NCBI GenBank assembly: GCA_964448045.1
Contig: CAYUVF010000061.1
Coordinates: forward strand, 1-24,188
Source of the DNA: CAYUVF01 sp964448045
GTDB taxonomy: Bacteria > Bacteroidota > Rhodothermia > Rhodothermales > Salinibacteraceae
DNA: 24,188 nt
Direction: 5' to 3'
The position numbers and the translations under genes were made by a program. Shown in pieces: positions 5,966 to 15,108 of the stretch. Position 1 is the stretch's first letter. The number at the start of each line of letters is the position of its first letter. The notes below the pieces were generated by a model that saw only the letters and a list, made by a program, of their open reading frames with translations, was not told the origin of the DNA and did not search any database.

Positions 5966-8578
5966 ATGAAACGACTGGTTGTCGTTGAGTCGCCCACGAA
6001 GGCGCGCACAATCCGCAATTTTTTACCGGCAAGTGAATTTGAGATTGAGGCCAGCATGGGCCACGTCCGTGACCTGCCGGCGTCAGCCTCCGAGGTCCCA
6101 AAGCAATTTAAAGGCGAGGACTGGGCGCGGCTCGGCGTCAAGGTCACGAATGATTTTGAGCCGCTGTACGTCATCCCGTCCGATAAGAAAAAGGTCGTCC
6201 GGTCGCTCCGGAAGAAGCTCCGCGAGGCCGACGAGCTCTACATCGCGACGGATGAAGACCGCGAGGGCGAGTCGATTGGCTGGCATCTCGTGAACGTGCT
6301 CAATCCGTCGGTACCGGTGCGCCGGATGGTGTTTCACGAGATCACGCAGGAAGCCATTGAACATGCGTTGGAAGAGACGCGAGATCTCGACGAGGATCTG
6401 GTTGAGGCGCAGGAGGCCCGGCGCATCTTGGATCGGCTCGTGGGCTACACGATTTCCCCGCTGCTCTGGCGGAAGATCAAGCCGCGTCTCTCGGCGGGTC
6501 GCGTCCAGAGCGTCGCCGTGCGCCTGTTGGTCCTGCGCGAGAAAGAGCGCATTACCTTTGTGCCGGCGACCTACTGGGATTTAACGGCCGAGTTGGAGAA
6601 GCAGAACCAGCGCTTCGAGGCGCAGATGACGCATCTGGGCGGCGTCCGATTGGCGCAGGGGCGCGACTTCGATGACGATACGGGGCGACTCAAAGAGGGG
6701 CTTACCGAAGGGAAGGACGTGCTGCTTCTGGGCGAGGAGCGAGCCAAGCAGCTGGCTGAACAGCTCCCCGAGCAGACTTGGCGCGTCGCCGATGTCAAGG
6801 TGCGCACTCGCACCCGGTCACCGTATGCACCGTTTATCACGTCGACGCTACAGCAGGAGGCCAGCCGCAAGCTTAGCCTCACTGCCGAGCGCACGATGCG
6901 CGTGGCGCAGCGGCTCTACGAAAACGGCTACATCACGTACATGCGTACTGACTCGACGAACCTCTCGAAGGAGGCGGTTCAAGGGGCCCGCCAGGCGGTT
7001 CGCGAGCGCTACGGCGACGACTACCTCAGCGACGGATCGCGGAAGTACTCCTCCTCGAAATCTGCGCAGGAAGCGCACGAAGCCATCCGTCCGGCCGGTA
7101 AGGAGATGAAGACGCGGGATGAGCTGGGCCTCGGTGGCATCGATGCGGCCTTGTACGATCTGATCTGGAAGCGCACGGTAGCCACACAGATGGCCGATGC
7201 GCGCGTCCGCTTCACGAACGTCTACCTCGAGGCTGGGGAGGGCGACGACACGGCCCGCTTCCGCGCCTCGGGCAAAACCATCGAGTTTCCCGGTTTTTAT
7301 CGTGCATACGTGGAGGGCAGCGACGATCCCGAAGCAGAGCTGGAAGACCGTGAGAAGCCACTCCCGACCCTCGAAAAAGGCGAAACCTCAGTGGCTCGTC
7401 CCTCCGATAACGGCCAGTCGGGTTTCTATGTCCGCGCGCTGGACCCAAGCGGCCACGAGACGCAGCCGCCGTCTCGTTACACCGAGGCCTCGCTGGTAAA
7501 GATGCTGGAGGAGGAGGGTATCGGCCGCCCGAGTACGTATGCATCGATCATCGGCACGGTGCAGAAGCGCGGGTACGTCCGCAAGAAAGGCTCGTCGCTC
7601 ATCCCCACGTTTACGGCTTTTGCCACCAACAACGTGATGGAAGCGCAGTTTGAGCCGCTGGTGGATGTCAACTTCACCGCGCGGATGGAACGGACGCTCG
7701 ATAATATCGCCGCGGGCAAGCAGGAGCCCACGCCCTATCTAAAGGAGTTTTACCTGGGCGAAAGCGGGGTGAAACAGCGCGTCGACAAGGGGCTGGAACG
7801 GCTCGATCCGCGCGAGATCTCATCGATTTCGTTTCCAAAGCAGTGGGGAGACTACGTCGTACGGGTCGGCAAATACGGACCCTACGTCGAGGGCGAAATC
7901 GATGGGCAGCGGGTGACGGCGTCGCTGCCGGATGACCTCGCCCCCGGCGATGTGACTGAGGACAAGCTGCGTGAGATCATCGAAACGGCCAACGAGGGCG
8001 ACCGCGTACTGGGCATCCATCCCGAGGCCGACCAGCCCGTGCTCTTGAAATCGGGCCCGTATGGCCCGTATGTCCAGCTTGGTGAGGATGAGCAGGAGGG
8101 TAAGCCCAAGCGCGTCTCCCTCCCGGACGATCTTGATCCGGGTGAGGTGACCTTCGATGTCGGCTTGCAACTCATCAACCTGCCGCGTGAGTTGGGCCCG
8201 CATCCGGAGACGGACCAGCCCATCGAAGCGGGTATCGGTCGCTACGGGCCGTTCGTCCGCCACAAGAAACCCGGCCAGAAAGATACCTACGCCTCGCTGA
8301 AGAAATCTGATGATGTGCTGACTGTGGAGCTCGACCGGGCGCTGGAGCTCATTGCAAAAAAAGAGGCACGCAATAAGCCGGAGCGCGTGCTGGGGAATCA
8401 TCCCGACACCGGGGCACCGGTAGAAGTGCGCGATGGGCGCTATGGCCCGTACGTCAAGCACAAGAGCACCAATGCGTCCCTTCCCGATGACGTCTCGATT
8501 GAGAACGTATCGATGGAGGAGGCCCTGGATCTTTTGGCCGCCAAGACAAAGCGGAAAAAGAGCCGTAGTAAAAAATAA
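5966..8578 (+). CDS. topA: DNA topoisomerase I (type IA)
   Basis: An 870-residue type IA topoisomerase that relaxes negative supercoils by transient single-strand cleavage. The Toprim domain opens with MKRLVVVESPTKARTI (Glu8) and contains the acidic metal site ATDEDREGESIGWHL (Asp96, Asp98, Glu100). ARRILDRLVGYTISPLLW (151-168) and LSAGRVQSVAVRLL (175-188) are typical. The catalytic tyrosine is Tyr325 in GYITYMRTDSTNLS. The C-terminus has no Cys4 zinc fingers. Instead it has about four glycine-aromatic repeats of the form LGxHPExxxPV...GxYGPYV, with cores near GKYGPYVEG, GPYGPYVQLG, GRYGPFVRH and GRYGPYVKH, and a Lys-rich tail KTKRKKSRSKK. This zinc-free layout is known in several bacterial phyla. 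ATG 5966 was chosen because the invariant ESPTKA motif follows within seven residues; the open frame to 5687 has no similarity. Confidence 0.97.
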   Translation: MKRLVVVESPTKARTIRNFLPASEFEIEASMGHVRDLPASASEVPKQFKGEDWARLGVKVTNDFEPLYVIPSDKKKVVRSLRKKLREADELYIATDEDREGESIGWHLVNVLNPSVPVRRMVFHEITQEAIEHALEETRDLDEDLVEAQEARRILDRLVGYTISPLLWRKIKPRLSAGRVQSVAVRLLVLREKERITFVPATYWDLTAELEKQNQRFEAQMTHLGGVRLAQGRDFDDDTGRLKEGLTEGKDVLLLGEERAKQLAEQLPEQTWRVADVKVRTRTRSPYAPFITSTLQQEASRKLSLTAERTMRVAQRLYENGYITYMRTDSTNLSKEAVQGARQAVRERYGDDYLSDGSRKYSSSKSAQEAHEAIRPAGKEMKTRDELGLGGIDAALYDLIWKRTVATQMADARVRFTNVYLEAGEGDDTARFRASGKTIEFPGFYRAYVEGSDDPEAELEDREKPLPTLEKGETSVARPSDNGQSGFYVRALDPSGHETQPPSRYTEASLVKMLEEEGIGRPSTYASIIGTVQKRGYVRKKGSSLIPTFTAFATNNVMEAQFEPLVDVNFTARMERTLDNIAAGKQEPTPYLKEFYLGESGVKQRVDKGLERLDPREISSISFPKQWGDYVVRVGKYGPYVEGEIDGQRVTASLPDDLAPGDVTEDKLREIIETANEGDRVLGIHPEADQPVLLKSGPYGPYVQLGEDEQEGKPKRVSLPDDLDPGEVTFDVGLQLINLPRELGPHPETDQPIEAGIGRYGPFVRHKKPGQKDTYASLKKSDDVLTVELDRALELIAKKEARNKPERVLGNHPDTGAPVEVRDGRYGPYVKHKSTNASLPDDVSIENVSMEEALDLLAAKTKRKKSRSKK

Positions 8579-8623
8579 TTCAGCGTCTCGGTAGAGCGAA
8601 TTCGCTGGTGTAATCCAGCCTGG

Positions 8624-8650
8624 GGCAGCCCTTTCGGGGGTTGCCTCTTT
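8624..8650 (+). terminator. Probable rho-independent terminator of topA
   Basis: GGCAGCCC at 8624-8631 pairs with GGGTTGCC at 8638-8645 (one G-T wobble) around a 6-nt loop, followed by TCTTTG. It lies 46 bp after the topA stop. The T-tract is short and interrupted, so strength is uncertain. Confidence 0.65.
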
Positions 8651-8673
8651 GTGTTGAACCTCTTTGTGTTGAA
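8644..8673. repeat. Exact tandem duplication, 2 x 15 bp
   Basis: The unit CCTCTTTGTGTTGAA occurs at 8644-8658 and again immediately at 8659-8673 without mismatch. It begins inside the distal arm of the topA terminator and duplicates its T-rich tail, so it probably arose by slippage. No coding sequence is affected. Confidence 0.85.
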
Positions 8674-8908
8674 AGGGGCAAGAGGGATGGTAGAGCAGGC
8701 CGGGCGGAAGGTGTCAGCAAACTCCGGCGATGGGCTTCGGGAAGCAAGCGTAGCCTCGAAAGGCCACCATCCCGCAATCATTGTCCGTGACAACCGCCGG
8801 GCTATGAAAGCGGTTCTGTGAAGCGACAGGCCGATTTATCCATCATCTCTTCACCATGTCTTTAAGGTTGGGGGTTTACAGTATCGTAATGCGTACCTGA
8901 CATTGAGG

Positions 8909-8916
8909 TATATTTT
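8909..8916 (+). promoter_or_regulatory. Candidate -7 promoter element for susC-susD
   Basis: TATATTTT matches seven of eight positions of the Bacteroidota primary-sigma -7 consensus TAnnTTTG. It is the AT-richest spot in the leader, about 140 nt before the susC start. No clear TTTG -33 element is seen at the expected distance, so this is tentative. Confidence 0.35.
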
Positions 8917-9057
8917 ACACCACAGATCGCCATCCCACTAATGAACCCGCACCTCGGTGCGCCTGTGCTCGAGGGCAGGTTTTTGTTGTTCGTGCTCGGA
9001 GAGCACCGCGTCGGGACGACCGATTGTCGCGTTTGTACTCACCCGATTTCCACTATC

Positions 9058-12000
9058 ATGATCAAAAGATACGCACTTATTCTGGTATGTCTCGCCGTTG
9101 CGGTCGCGTTACCGTCCACCAGTTGGGCACAGTCGCGCACCGTTTCCGGTACCGTTCAATCCAGCGACGATGGTGCGCCCCTGCCGGGGGCCTCGGTCGT
9201 CGTGAAGGGAACCACGGTAGGAACGGCGACCAATAGCAACGGCCGATACGAACTGGAGGTGAGTGCCGACCAGTTTAAGGACGGCGTGCTCCGCTTCACG
9301 TACGTTGGCTTCGTCCCGCGGGAAGTGCCCATCGACGGTCGCTCTGAGATCAACGTCGAACTCAGTCCCGATTACCAGCAGCTCTCTGAGGTCGTCGTGA
9401 CTGGATATGGCTCGCAGATTCAGAAAGATGTGACGGGCAATATCTCCCGCGTTTCGGCCGAGGAGATCGAGTTTACGCCAGTTAACAGCATCGAGTCGAC
9501 CCTGCAGGGCCGCTCGGCCGGGGTGTACATCGAGAATAGCAGCGGCAAGCTGGGGCAGGGCATCAAGGTGCGTATTCGCGGGTCGTCCTCCATCTCGGCG
9601 GACAACCAGCCGCTCTACGTGGTCGACGGCATTCCGGTGACGACACAGAGCCTCTCCAGCAACGGCGCTCCGACCAACCCGCTGGCGGATCTCAACTTCA
9701 ACGATGTCGAGTCGGTCGAAATCCTCAAGGACGCCTCGGCCTCGGCCATCTACGGCGCCCGCGCCTCGAACGGCGTCGTGCTCATCACCACTAAGAGCGG
9801 ATCGGCGGGCGACACGCAGTTCAACGTAAACTACCAGATGAGTTCCAGCGAGCCGACGAACACGGTCGACTTCCTCAACGCCGAGGAGTACGTGATGCTC
9901 TTCCGCGAGGCTGGCCAAAACTCGACCGACTTGACGGGCGATCCGTTCTATGTCAACTTCACTGAGGACATTCTGAATTTCCTCGCGCAGGGCACCGACT
10001 TTGAGAACGGTGTCGTCGATAACGAGTGGCAGGATGGGGCCTTCCAGGATGCCAGCGGTATCCAGTTTGACTTGAGTGCGCGTGGAGGCAACGAGCAGAC
10101 ACAGTTTTACGTCTCGGGCTCGTACAGCCAGCAGGATGGCATCCTCTTTCGCGATGAGTTCGACCGGATCACCGGCCGCGTCAACGTCGATCATACGTTT
10201 AGCGACTGGCTGACTGTCGGCGGAAAGCTCAGTCTCGGGCGAACCTTCAACACCCGGATCTCGAACGACAACGCATTCTCGAACCCGATGCAGCTGGTCG
10301 CCCAGCCGCCCATCTCACCGATTTTCGTGCCGCAACAGGATGACCTTCCCAACTACGACCCGACGGACGAACTGAACCCGTCGACGCTGTACTTCAACGG
10401 TCTGCTGTACGGTCGCGGAAACGTCCGGTACAACACCGAGATCTTCCGTAGCCTGGGCAACGCCTACGCTCAATTGCAACTCCTGCCGCAGCTCCGCTTC
10501 CGCAGCGAGTTCGGCATCGACGTGCTCGATCAGAATGAGGACGAGTACTATAACAGCCGGGTCGCCCGGAATACAGGGGCGCCTAATGGCCTGGGCTTCA
10601 ACACGTGGAACCGGGTCGTCAACTACAACACCAACAACTTCCTGAGCTACACCCAGACGTTCGCACAAGTGCACGACGTCGAGGGTACGCTGGGCATGAG
10701 CTTCCAGTCGTCCATCACCGATCAGGTGTTCGTGCAGGGCGAGGAGTTTCCCAACGACGACTTCGGCCAGATTAACAGCGCGGCTGACATTACGGGCGGC
10801 GGCTCCTCGGAGACGAGCTATCGCTTCCTCTCCTACTTTGCCCGCGTCAACTACAAGTTCGACGATAAGTACCTGCTAACGGTGAGCGGACGCGTGGATG
10901 GTTCGTCCCGATTCGGCGCCGATAACCGCTACGGATTCTTCCCGGCCGGCTCCGTGGGCTGGATCTTGACCGAAGAGTCGTTCATGCGCGATCAGGATCT
11001 GTTCAGCTTCCTGAAGGTGCGCGCGAGCTACGGCATCACCGGTAACGCCGAAATCTCCAACTTCGCCCCGCTGGGTCTCTACGGCGCCTCCGGCTACGGT
11101 GGCACCTCGGGCATCGTGCCCAGCCAGACGCCCAACCCCGATCTAAAGTGGGAGCAGACGGCCCAGTTTAACGTCGGACTCGATTTTGGCTTCTGGAATA
11201 ACCGGATCAACGGTGAGATTGACTACTACGTCAAGAACACCGAGGACTTGCTGCTCAACGTCAACGTCCCGGCCACGACGGGCTTCCTGACGCAGACGCG
11301 CAACGTCGGTAAACTGGAGAACAAAGGCTTCGAGCTTGTCCTCAACACGAACAACATCGTGAACGAGGACTTCAGCTGGTCGACCAACTTCAACATCGGC
11401 TTCAACCGCAACAAGATTACCGACCTCAACGGACAAATCATCGAGGGCGGCTTCATTAACCGGGCCGTCGAGGGCGAGCCGATTGGCGTCTTCTTCGGAT
11501 GGGACTACGCCGGGGTCGATCCCGATAACGGTGATGCGCTCTACTACGTCAACGAAATGGACGAGGACGGCAATATCGTCAATCCGGATGCGACGACGAA
11601 CAACCCGAACGATGCCAACCGCGTCGTGATCGGCGATCCGAACCCGGACTTCACCGGTGGCTTCGGTAACGAATTCCGGTACAAAGGCTTTGACCTGAAC
11701 GTTTTCTTCCAGTTCGTCTCGGGCAACGAGATCTTCGATGGCGGCGGCCGCTTCAAGTCGGCCAGTGCTGATTTCTTCGACAACCAGTCGGCCGATCAGC
11801 TCGATCGCTGGCAGGAGCCGGGCGATCAGACCGATGTGCCGCAAGCGCGTCTCTTGCTCGGCAACGGCACGGTGGACTCCGACCGCTACATCTTCGACGG
11901 ATCGTACCTCCGCCTGAAGAACGTGACGCTGGGCTACCGTCTGCCGCAGTCGCTGGCGCAGCGAATCAACCTTAATAACGCACGCCTCTACGTCACGGGG

Positions 12001-12147
12001 GTCAACCTGTTGACCTTTACCGATTACCCGTGGTGGGATCCGGAGGTCAACGCCGACTTTGCCTCGGGCAATTTGGGACAGGGGAACGAGTTTTACTCGG
12101 CACCGCAGGCTCGCACGATCAGTGCAGGCATTCAGTTTAGCTTCTAA
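9058..12147 (+). CDS. SusC/RagA-family TonB-dependent outer-membrane receptor
   Basis: A 1029-residue outer-membrane transporter of the SusC/RagA family, powered by TonB and working with a SusD-type lipoprotein lid to import large nutrients. The signal peptide MIKRYALILVCLAVAVA ends near SWA|QSR. Residues 28-105 form the carboxypeptidase-D regulatory-like domain (VSGTVQSSDDGAPLPGASVVVKG; NGRYELEV). The family motif LSEVVVTGYGSQ (109-120) precedes the plug, with LQGRSAGVYI, VRIRGSSSIS, PLYVVDGIPV and VESVEILKDASASAIYGARASNGVVLITTKSG. The remainder is a 22-strand-type barrel rich in aromatic/Asn strands, ending SAGIQFSF with the terminal Phe of barrel proteins. The start ATG 9058 was preferred over 8941 because it gives a proper signal peptide. 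The paired susD gene follows after 60 bp. No glycosidase, peptidase or anti-sigma gene is adjacent, so the substrate is unknown. Confidence 0.95.
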   Translation: MIKRYALILVCLAVAVALPSTSWAQSRTVSGTVQSSDDGAPLPGASVVVKGTTVGTATNSNGRYELEVSADQFKDGVLRFTYVGFVPREVPIDGRSEINVELSPDYQQLSEVVVTGYGSQIQKDVTGNISRVSAEEIEFTPVNSIESTLQGRSAGVYIENSSGKLGQGIKVRIRGSSSISADNQPLYVVDGIPVTTQSLSSNGAPTNPLADLNFNDVESVEILKDASASAIYGARASNGVVLITTKSGSAGDTQFNVNYQMSSSEPTNTVDFLNAEEYVMLFREAGQNSTDLTGDPFYVNFTEDILNFLAQGTDFENGVVDNEWQDGAFQDASGIQFDLSARGGNEQTQFYVSGSYSQQDGILFRDEFDRITGRVNVDHTFSDWLTVGGKLSLGRTFNTRISNDNAFSNPMQLVAQPPISPIFVPQQDDLPNYDPTDELNPSTLYFNGLLYGRGNVRYNTEIFRSLGNAYAQLQLLPQLRFRSEFGIDVLDQNEDEYYNSRVARNTGAPNGLGFNTWNRVVNYNTNNFLSYTQTFAQVHDVEGTLGMSFQSSITDQVFVQGEEFPNDDFGQINSAADITGGGSSETSYRFLSYFARVNYKFDDKYLLTVSGRVDGSSRFGADNRYGFFPAGSVGWILTEESFMRDQDLFSFLKVRASYGITGNAEISNFAPLGLYGASGYGGTSGIVPSQTPNPDLKWEQTAQFNVGLDFGFWNNRINGEIDYYVKNTEDLLLNVNVPATTGFLTQTRNVGKLENKGFELVLNTNNIVNEDFSWSTNFNIGFNRNKITDLNGQIIEGGFINRAVEGEPIGVFFGWDYAGVDPDNGDALYYVNEMDEDGNIVNPDATTNNPNDANRVVIGDPNPDFTGGFGNEFRYKGFDLNVFFQFVSGNEIFDGGGRFKSASADFFDNQSADQLDRWQEPGDQTDVPQARLLLGNGTVDSDRYIFDGSYLRLKNVTLGYRLPQSLAQRINLNNARLYVTGVNLLTFTDYPWWDPEVNADFASGNLGQGNEFYSAPQARTISAGIQFSF

Positions 12148-12207
12148 TCCCGCGGGGCCCATCCCCAAGCGACATCCATGATTTTTACGACCGGAATATC
12201 GATGATT

Positions 12208-13587
12208 ATGACCTTTTTTCAACGCATTTGTCGCGCGTCCCTTGTAGTCCTGATCGCGAGTGCGCTCGTGCTCTCGGGATGCGATAGCATGCTCGATCTG
12301 GATCCGAAGCAGTCCATTGGGGAAGATCGTGCGCTGAGTACCGACGCCAATGTGAAGGCCGCCCTCATTGGCGGATACGATGCCCTTAGCGATGGGGATC
12401 TCTACGGCGGGCAGCTGTTCATGCTGCCGGATCTGCTCGGCGATGACGATGACCTTAACTGGACCGGCACATTCGAGCAGCCTCGCCAGGTCTGGACGAA
12501 GAGCATCCCGACTGATAACAGCTTCGTCGAGGCGCAGTGGAACGACGCTTACGAGACGATCAATGTCGTGAATAATGTGCTTAGCGCCCTCGACGTCGTC
12601 AACGAGGCCGACCGCAATCGCATCGAGGGCGAGGCGAAGTTCATCCGCGGCGTGCTGCACTTCGAACTGGTTCGCCTCTTTGGCCGCGCCTGGACCGACG
12701 GCGATCCCTCGGGCAGCCCGGGCGTGCCCATCATCACCGAGCCCACGCGAGGGATCGACGAGTCGGCCAACGTATCGCGCAACACTGTTTCCGAGGTCTA
12801 TCAGCAGGTGATCAGCGATCTGCAGGATGCCGAGAATCTACTGGCTGAGGACAACGGTGTATTTGCCGATACGTACACGGCGAGCGCCATGCTTTCGCGC
12901 GTCTACATGATGCAGCAGGACTACGACCAGGCGGCCGCTAAAGCCAGCCGCGTGATCGAGTCCGGCAAGTATGCGCTGACGTCGACGTTCTCCGGGGCGT
13001 TCAACAACCCCGAGGACCCGGCCGAGTACATCTTCTCGATGCAGATTACCTCACAGGACGGCGCCAATGAACTCAACCTGTTCTACGGCTCGACCGAAAA
13101 CACAGGACGCGGCGACATTGATATGACGGAGGCGCACCTTGCGCTCTACGAAGACGGCGATGCGCGCCGCGACTTCTTCTACGTCGATGGCGACGGCTTC
13201 GTCCGCACGGGCAAGTGGAGTAACGGCATCAACTCCAACATCACCGATGCTAACTTGCCCATCATCCGCCTCGCCGAGATGTATCTCACGCGGGCTGAGG
13301 CGAACTTCCGTGCAGGCACGACGGTGGGCGCCGCGCCGGTGGATGATATCAACGTCATCCGTGAGCGCGTCAACCTGGATCCGCTGGATAGCGTCACGGT
13401 TGAGGACATCATGCGCGAGCGCGAGCTGGAGCTGGCCTTTGAGGGCCACACGCTCCATGACGTGAAGCGCCTCGAAGGCTCGGTTGGAAGCCTGTCCTAC
13501 GACGCCAACAACCTGGTCTATCCGATTCCCCAGCGGGAGATGGATGCCAACGAGAATCTCACGCAGAATGACGGATACGGCGGATAG
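12208..13587 (+). CDS. SusD/RagB-family outer-membrane nutrient-binding lipoprotein
   Basis: A SusD/RagB lipoprotein that caps the SusC transporter encoded just upstream and binds the nutrient at the cell surface. The signal MTFFQRICRASLVVLIASALVLSGC ends in lipobox LSGC, with the acylated Cys25. The mature protein has the expected opening CDSMLDLDPKQSIGEDRALST and alpha-helical TPR-like segments (AKFIRGVLHFELVRLFGRAW; TASAMLSRVYMMQQDYDQAAAKASRVIESGKYAL). The C-terminal hallmarks are PIIRLAEMYLTRAEANFRAG, INVIRERVNL, IMRERELELAFEGHTLHDVKR and YPIPQREMDANENLTQN. In-frame starts at 12178 and 12202 exist; ATG 12208 gives the most typical lipoprotein signal length. The length (459) is slightly shorter than many SusD proteins. 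The substrate cannot be deduced. Confidence 0.94.
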   Translation: MTFFQRICRASLVVLIASALVLSGCDSMLDLDPKQSIGEDRALSTDANVKAALIGGYDALSDGDLYGGQLFMLPDLLGDDDDLNWTGTFEQPRQVWTKSIPTDNSFVEAQWNDAYETINVVNNVLSALDVVNEADRNRIEGEAKFIRGVLHFELVRLFGRAWTDGDPSGSPGVPIITEPTRGIDESANVSRNTVSEVYQQVISDLQDAENLLAEDNGVFADTYTASAMLSRVYMMQQDYDQAAAKASRVIESGKYALTSTFSGAFNNPEDPAEYIFSMQITSQDGANELNLFYGSTENTGRGDIDMTEAHLALYEDGDARRDFFYVDGDGFVRTGKWSNGINSNITDANLPIIRLAEMYLTRAEANFRAGTTVGAAPVDDINVIRERVNLDPLDSVTVEDIMRERELELAFEGHTLHDVKRLEGSVGSLSYDANNLVYPIPQREMDANENLTQNDGYGG

Positions 13588-13636
13588 CGCGCCGGTATGC
13601 GCGCCCACTATAGGGCCGCCCTGCATCCGAAAATCC

Positions 13637-13676
13637 AGAGGCCGGAGTGAGCACGTACGCTCGCTCCGGCCTCTTT
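13637..13676. terminator. Strong terminator hairpin between susD and rsgA
   Basis: AGAGGCCGGAGTGAGC at 13637-13652 pairs with GCTCGCTCCGGCCTCT at 13659-13674 with a single G-T wobble and a 6-nt loop, followed by TTG. On the other strand the stem is followed by GGATTTTCGG. It lies 50 bp after the susD stop and 43 bp beyond the stop of the convergent rsgA gene, so it may terminate both. Confidence 0.85.
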
Positions 13677-13718
13677 GTGTATGCACGTAGCTGCCATCAG
13701 ATGGACCTGAAATCCGCT

Positions 13719-14699
13719 TCAGCGGCTGAATTCCTCGGCACCGGAGCGGAGCGACTCCAGGATGTTGAGGTAGCTTTCGTAGCGTCGTTCGTGGATGTCG
13801 CCCTGCTCCACCGCTTCCTTCACTGCACAACCGGGTTCGTGATCGTGAGTGCAGTCGTCGAACTTGCAGGCATTGAGGTAAGCATGGAATTCAACGAAGA
13901 AAAAGGCCAGCTCATCGGGTTGAAGATCGAGAATGCCGAACTCGCGAATGCCGGGCGTGTCCACCACATATCCGCCATTCGACAGCGGATGCAGCGCCGC
14001 AAAGGTCGTCGTGTGCGTGCCTTTCCTCGTCTTCTCGCTGACGGCACCCGTCTGCAGCTCCAGGCCGGGTTCGAGCGCGTTCAAGAGCGTCGATTTGCCG
14101 ACGCCCGACGGGCCGGTCACGACGTTGATCTGATCAGCCAGCACCTCGCGCAGCGCCTCGATACCCTGCTCCTCCGTCGCGCTGGTGCAGAGCACTGGGT
14201 AGCCCAACTCCTCGTACAGCGCCTGTAACTCTTCAATCAGTGTCCGGTCGTCCGGCTGGACCAGGTCCATCTTGTTGAAGATGAGGCCCGCCGGGATATG
14301 GTGCACCTCGGCCATGACCAGAAAACGATCGATGAAGCCGGGGTTAATGCGGGGGGTGCGGACGGCCTGCACCCCCCACGCCTGATCGATATTCGCCGCG
14401 ATGATGTGTTCTTGCCCGGTCCGGCGCCCGGCCGCCCGTCGGCTGAGCTTGTTTGTCCGGTCCTGGATGTCCATGATCAGGCCGGTACCGTCGTCCCCGA
14501 TGCGAATCGTCACGCGATCGCCCACCGCCACCGGATGAGTTGTCGACTGATCTTCCAGCCGAAATTTGCCTCGAACACGGGAGGGAACCGTCACCGCGCC
14601 CACTTGCACGTCTTGCCACTGGCCAGTGGTACGCGTCACGAGGCCTTCGACGTGCTCCCCGGTAGGGAGATTGGAAGCGGTGTCAGCACGATCACTCAT
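13719..14699 (-). CDS. rsgA: Small ribosomal subunit biogenesis GTPase RsgA
   Basis: A 326-residue circularly permuted GTPase that checks late maturation of the 30S subunit and releases assembly factors. An N-terminal OB-fold (about 17-80) is followed by the permuted G-motifs: G4 as NKMD (142-145), a G5-like CTSA (171-174), then G1 as GPSGVGKST (196-204) and G3 as DTPG (247-250). The C-terminal zinc knuckle is Cys278, Cys283, His285 and Cys291 (CKFDDCTHDHEPGC). TRKGTHTTT (224-232) is the switch segment typical of RsgA. Length and order match the family. ATG 14699 is the furthest plausible start and leaves a short polar N-terminus. It is divergent from a small unknown gene and convergent with susD, so probably monocistronic. 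Confidence 0.97.
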   Translation of the reverse strand: MSDRADTASNLPTGEHVEGLVTRTTGQWQDVQVGAVTVPSRVRGKFRLEDQSTTHPVAVGDRVTIRIGDDGTGLIMDIQDRTNKLSRRAAGRRTGQEHIIAANIDQAWGVQAVRTPRINPGFIDRFLVMAEVHHIPAGLIFNKMDLVQPDDRTLIEELQALYEELGYPVLCTSATEEQGIEALREVLADQINVVTGPSGVGKSTLLNALEPGLELQTGAVSEKTRKGTHTTTFAALHPLSNGGYVVDTPGIREFGILDLQPDELAFFFVEFHAYLNACKFDDCTHDHEPGCAVKEAVEQGDIHERRYESYLNILESLRSGAEEFSR

Positions 14700-14816
14700 C
14701 CAGACTGCAGGCGGCAGGTGAAACTTGAGAAGCGAGCATCTCGTCTATTTACCTGAAGATAAAACGAACTCGCTTGTTCAAAGCATAGCGTCGGGTTCAG
14801 ATCCGACCCCCCAGTG

Positions 14817-15095
14817 ATGGCTACGCAGAAAGATGCGCACCGCGAAACGTATAATCAGGCACGCGACGAGTTCGACCGGATGGACCTGGAAGATCAGGCG
14901 ACCTTTTGGGTCGAGGCGACGGCGTCGCTGGTAGCCCGGGGCGTGCAAGAGGCCGGGCGGTCCATTGCCTGCGAACTGGATCACTTCTTTGCGGGGGCCC
15001 GCCGCCGCGCTGAACACCGCGACACCGGCGGACCCGGACCCGCCGAGCCCGAGACGGCCCAGCAGCGAGCTCCGCGCGATGCCTCCGAGCAATAA
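14817..15095 (+). CDS. Small acidic helical protein, unrecognised
   Basis: I do not recognise this 92-residue protein. The first two thirds are predicted helical and charged (YNQARDEFDRMDLEDQATFWVEATASLVARGVQEAGRSIACELDHFF), with an amphipathic pattern and a possible membrane-peripheral surface. The last third is a low-complexity Pro/Glu/Arg-rich tail (GGPGPAEPETAQQRAPRDASEQ). There is no signal peptide or clear transmembrane segment. ATG 4 nt into the GTGATGG context (14817) was chosen; a GTG at 14814 is one codon earlier. It is followed by a second small gene on the same strand whose start is within about 15 bp of this stop, so the two are probably cotranscribed. Clean residue patterning and the paired arrangement argue for a real gene. 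Confidence 0.6.
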   Translation: MATQKDAHRETYNQARDEFDRMDLEDQATFWVEATASLVARGVQEAGRSIACELDHFFAGARRRAEHRDTGGPGPAEPETAQQRAPRDASEQ

Positions 15096-15108
15096 TCCAC
15101 CCGATTCG

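Larger units (their letters stand above)
8579..9057 (+). other. Intergenic region and susC leader; no gene recognised
   Basis: This 479-bp stretch holds the topA terminator (8624-8650), an exact tandem duplication of 15 bp (8644-8673), and a candidate Bacteroidota -7 promoter box TATATTTT at 8909-8916. The susC frame is open back to ATG 8941. That extension lacks signal-peptide character, and a good signal peptide starts at 9058, so 8941-9057 is more likely 5' leader. The leader has a hairpin, GTGCTC 8992-8997 with GAGCAC 9001-9006. Confidence 0.5.

Noticed and set aside
8440..8793. 117-residue minus-strand frame in the topA-susC gap
   Set aside because: It overlaps the topA 3' end and terminator, contains the tandem duplication, and shows no coding character.
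8941..9057. 39-residue N-terminal extension of the SusC protein
   Set aside because: It would bury the signal peptide that begins at 9058, which is incompatible with export; treated as leader.
11143..12660. 505-residue minus-strand open frame across the susC/susD junction
   Set aside because: It is antisense to two strongly supported genes, has no domain, and contains the Val/Glu/Arg-rich pattern typical of shadow frames.
14790..14816. Possible tRNA T-arm and CCA end (GGTTCAGATCC followed by CCCCCCA)
   Set aside because: The loop is 8 nt when the 5-bp stem is formed, and no acceptor, D or anticodon arm can be found upstream.
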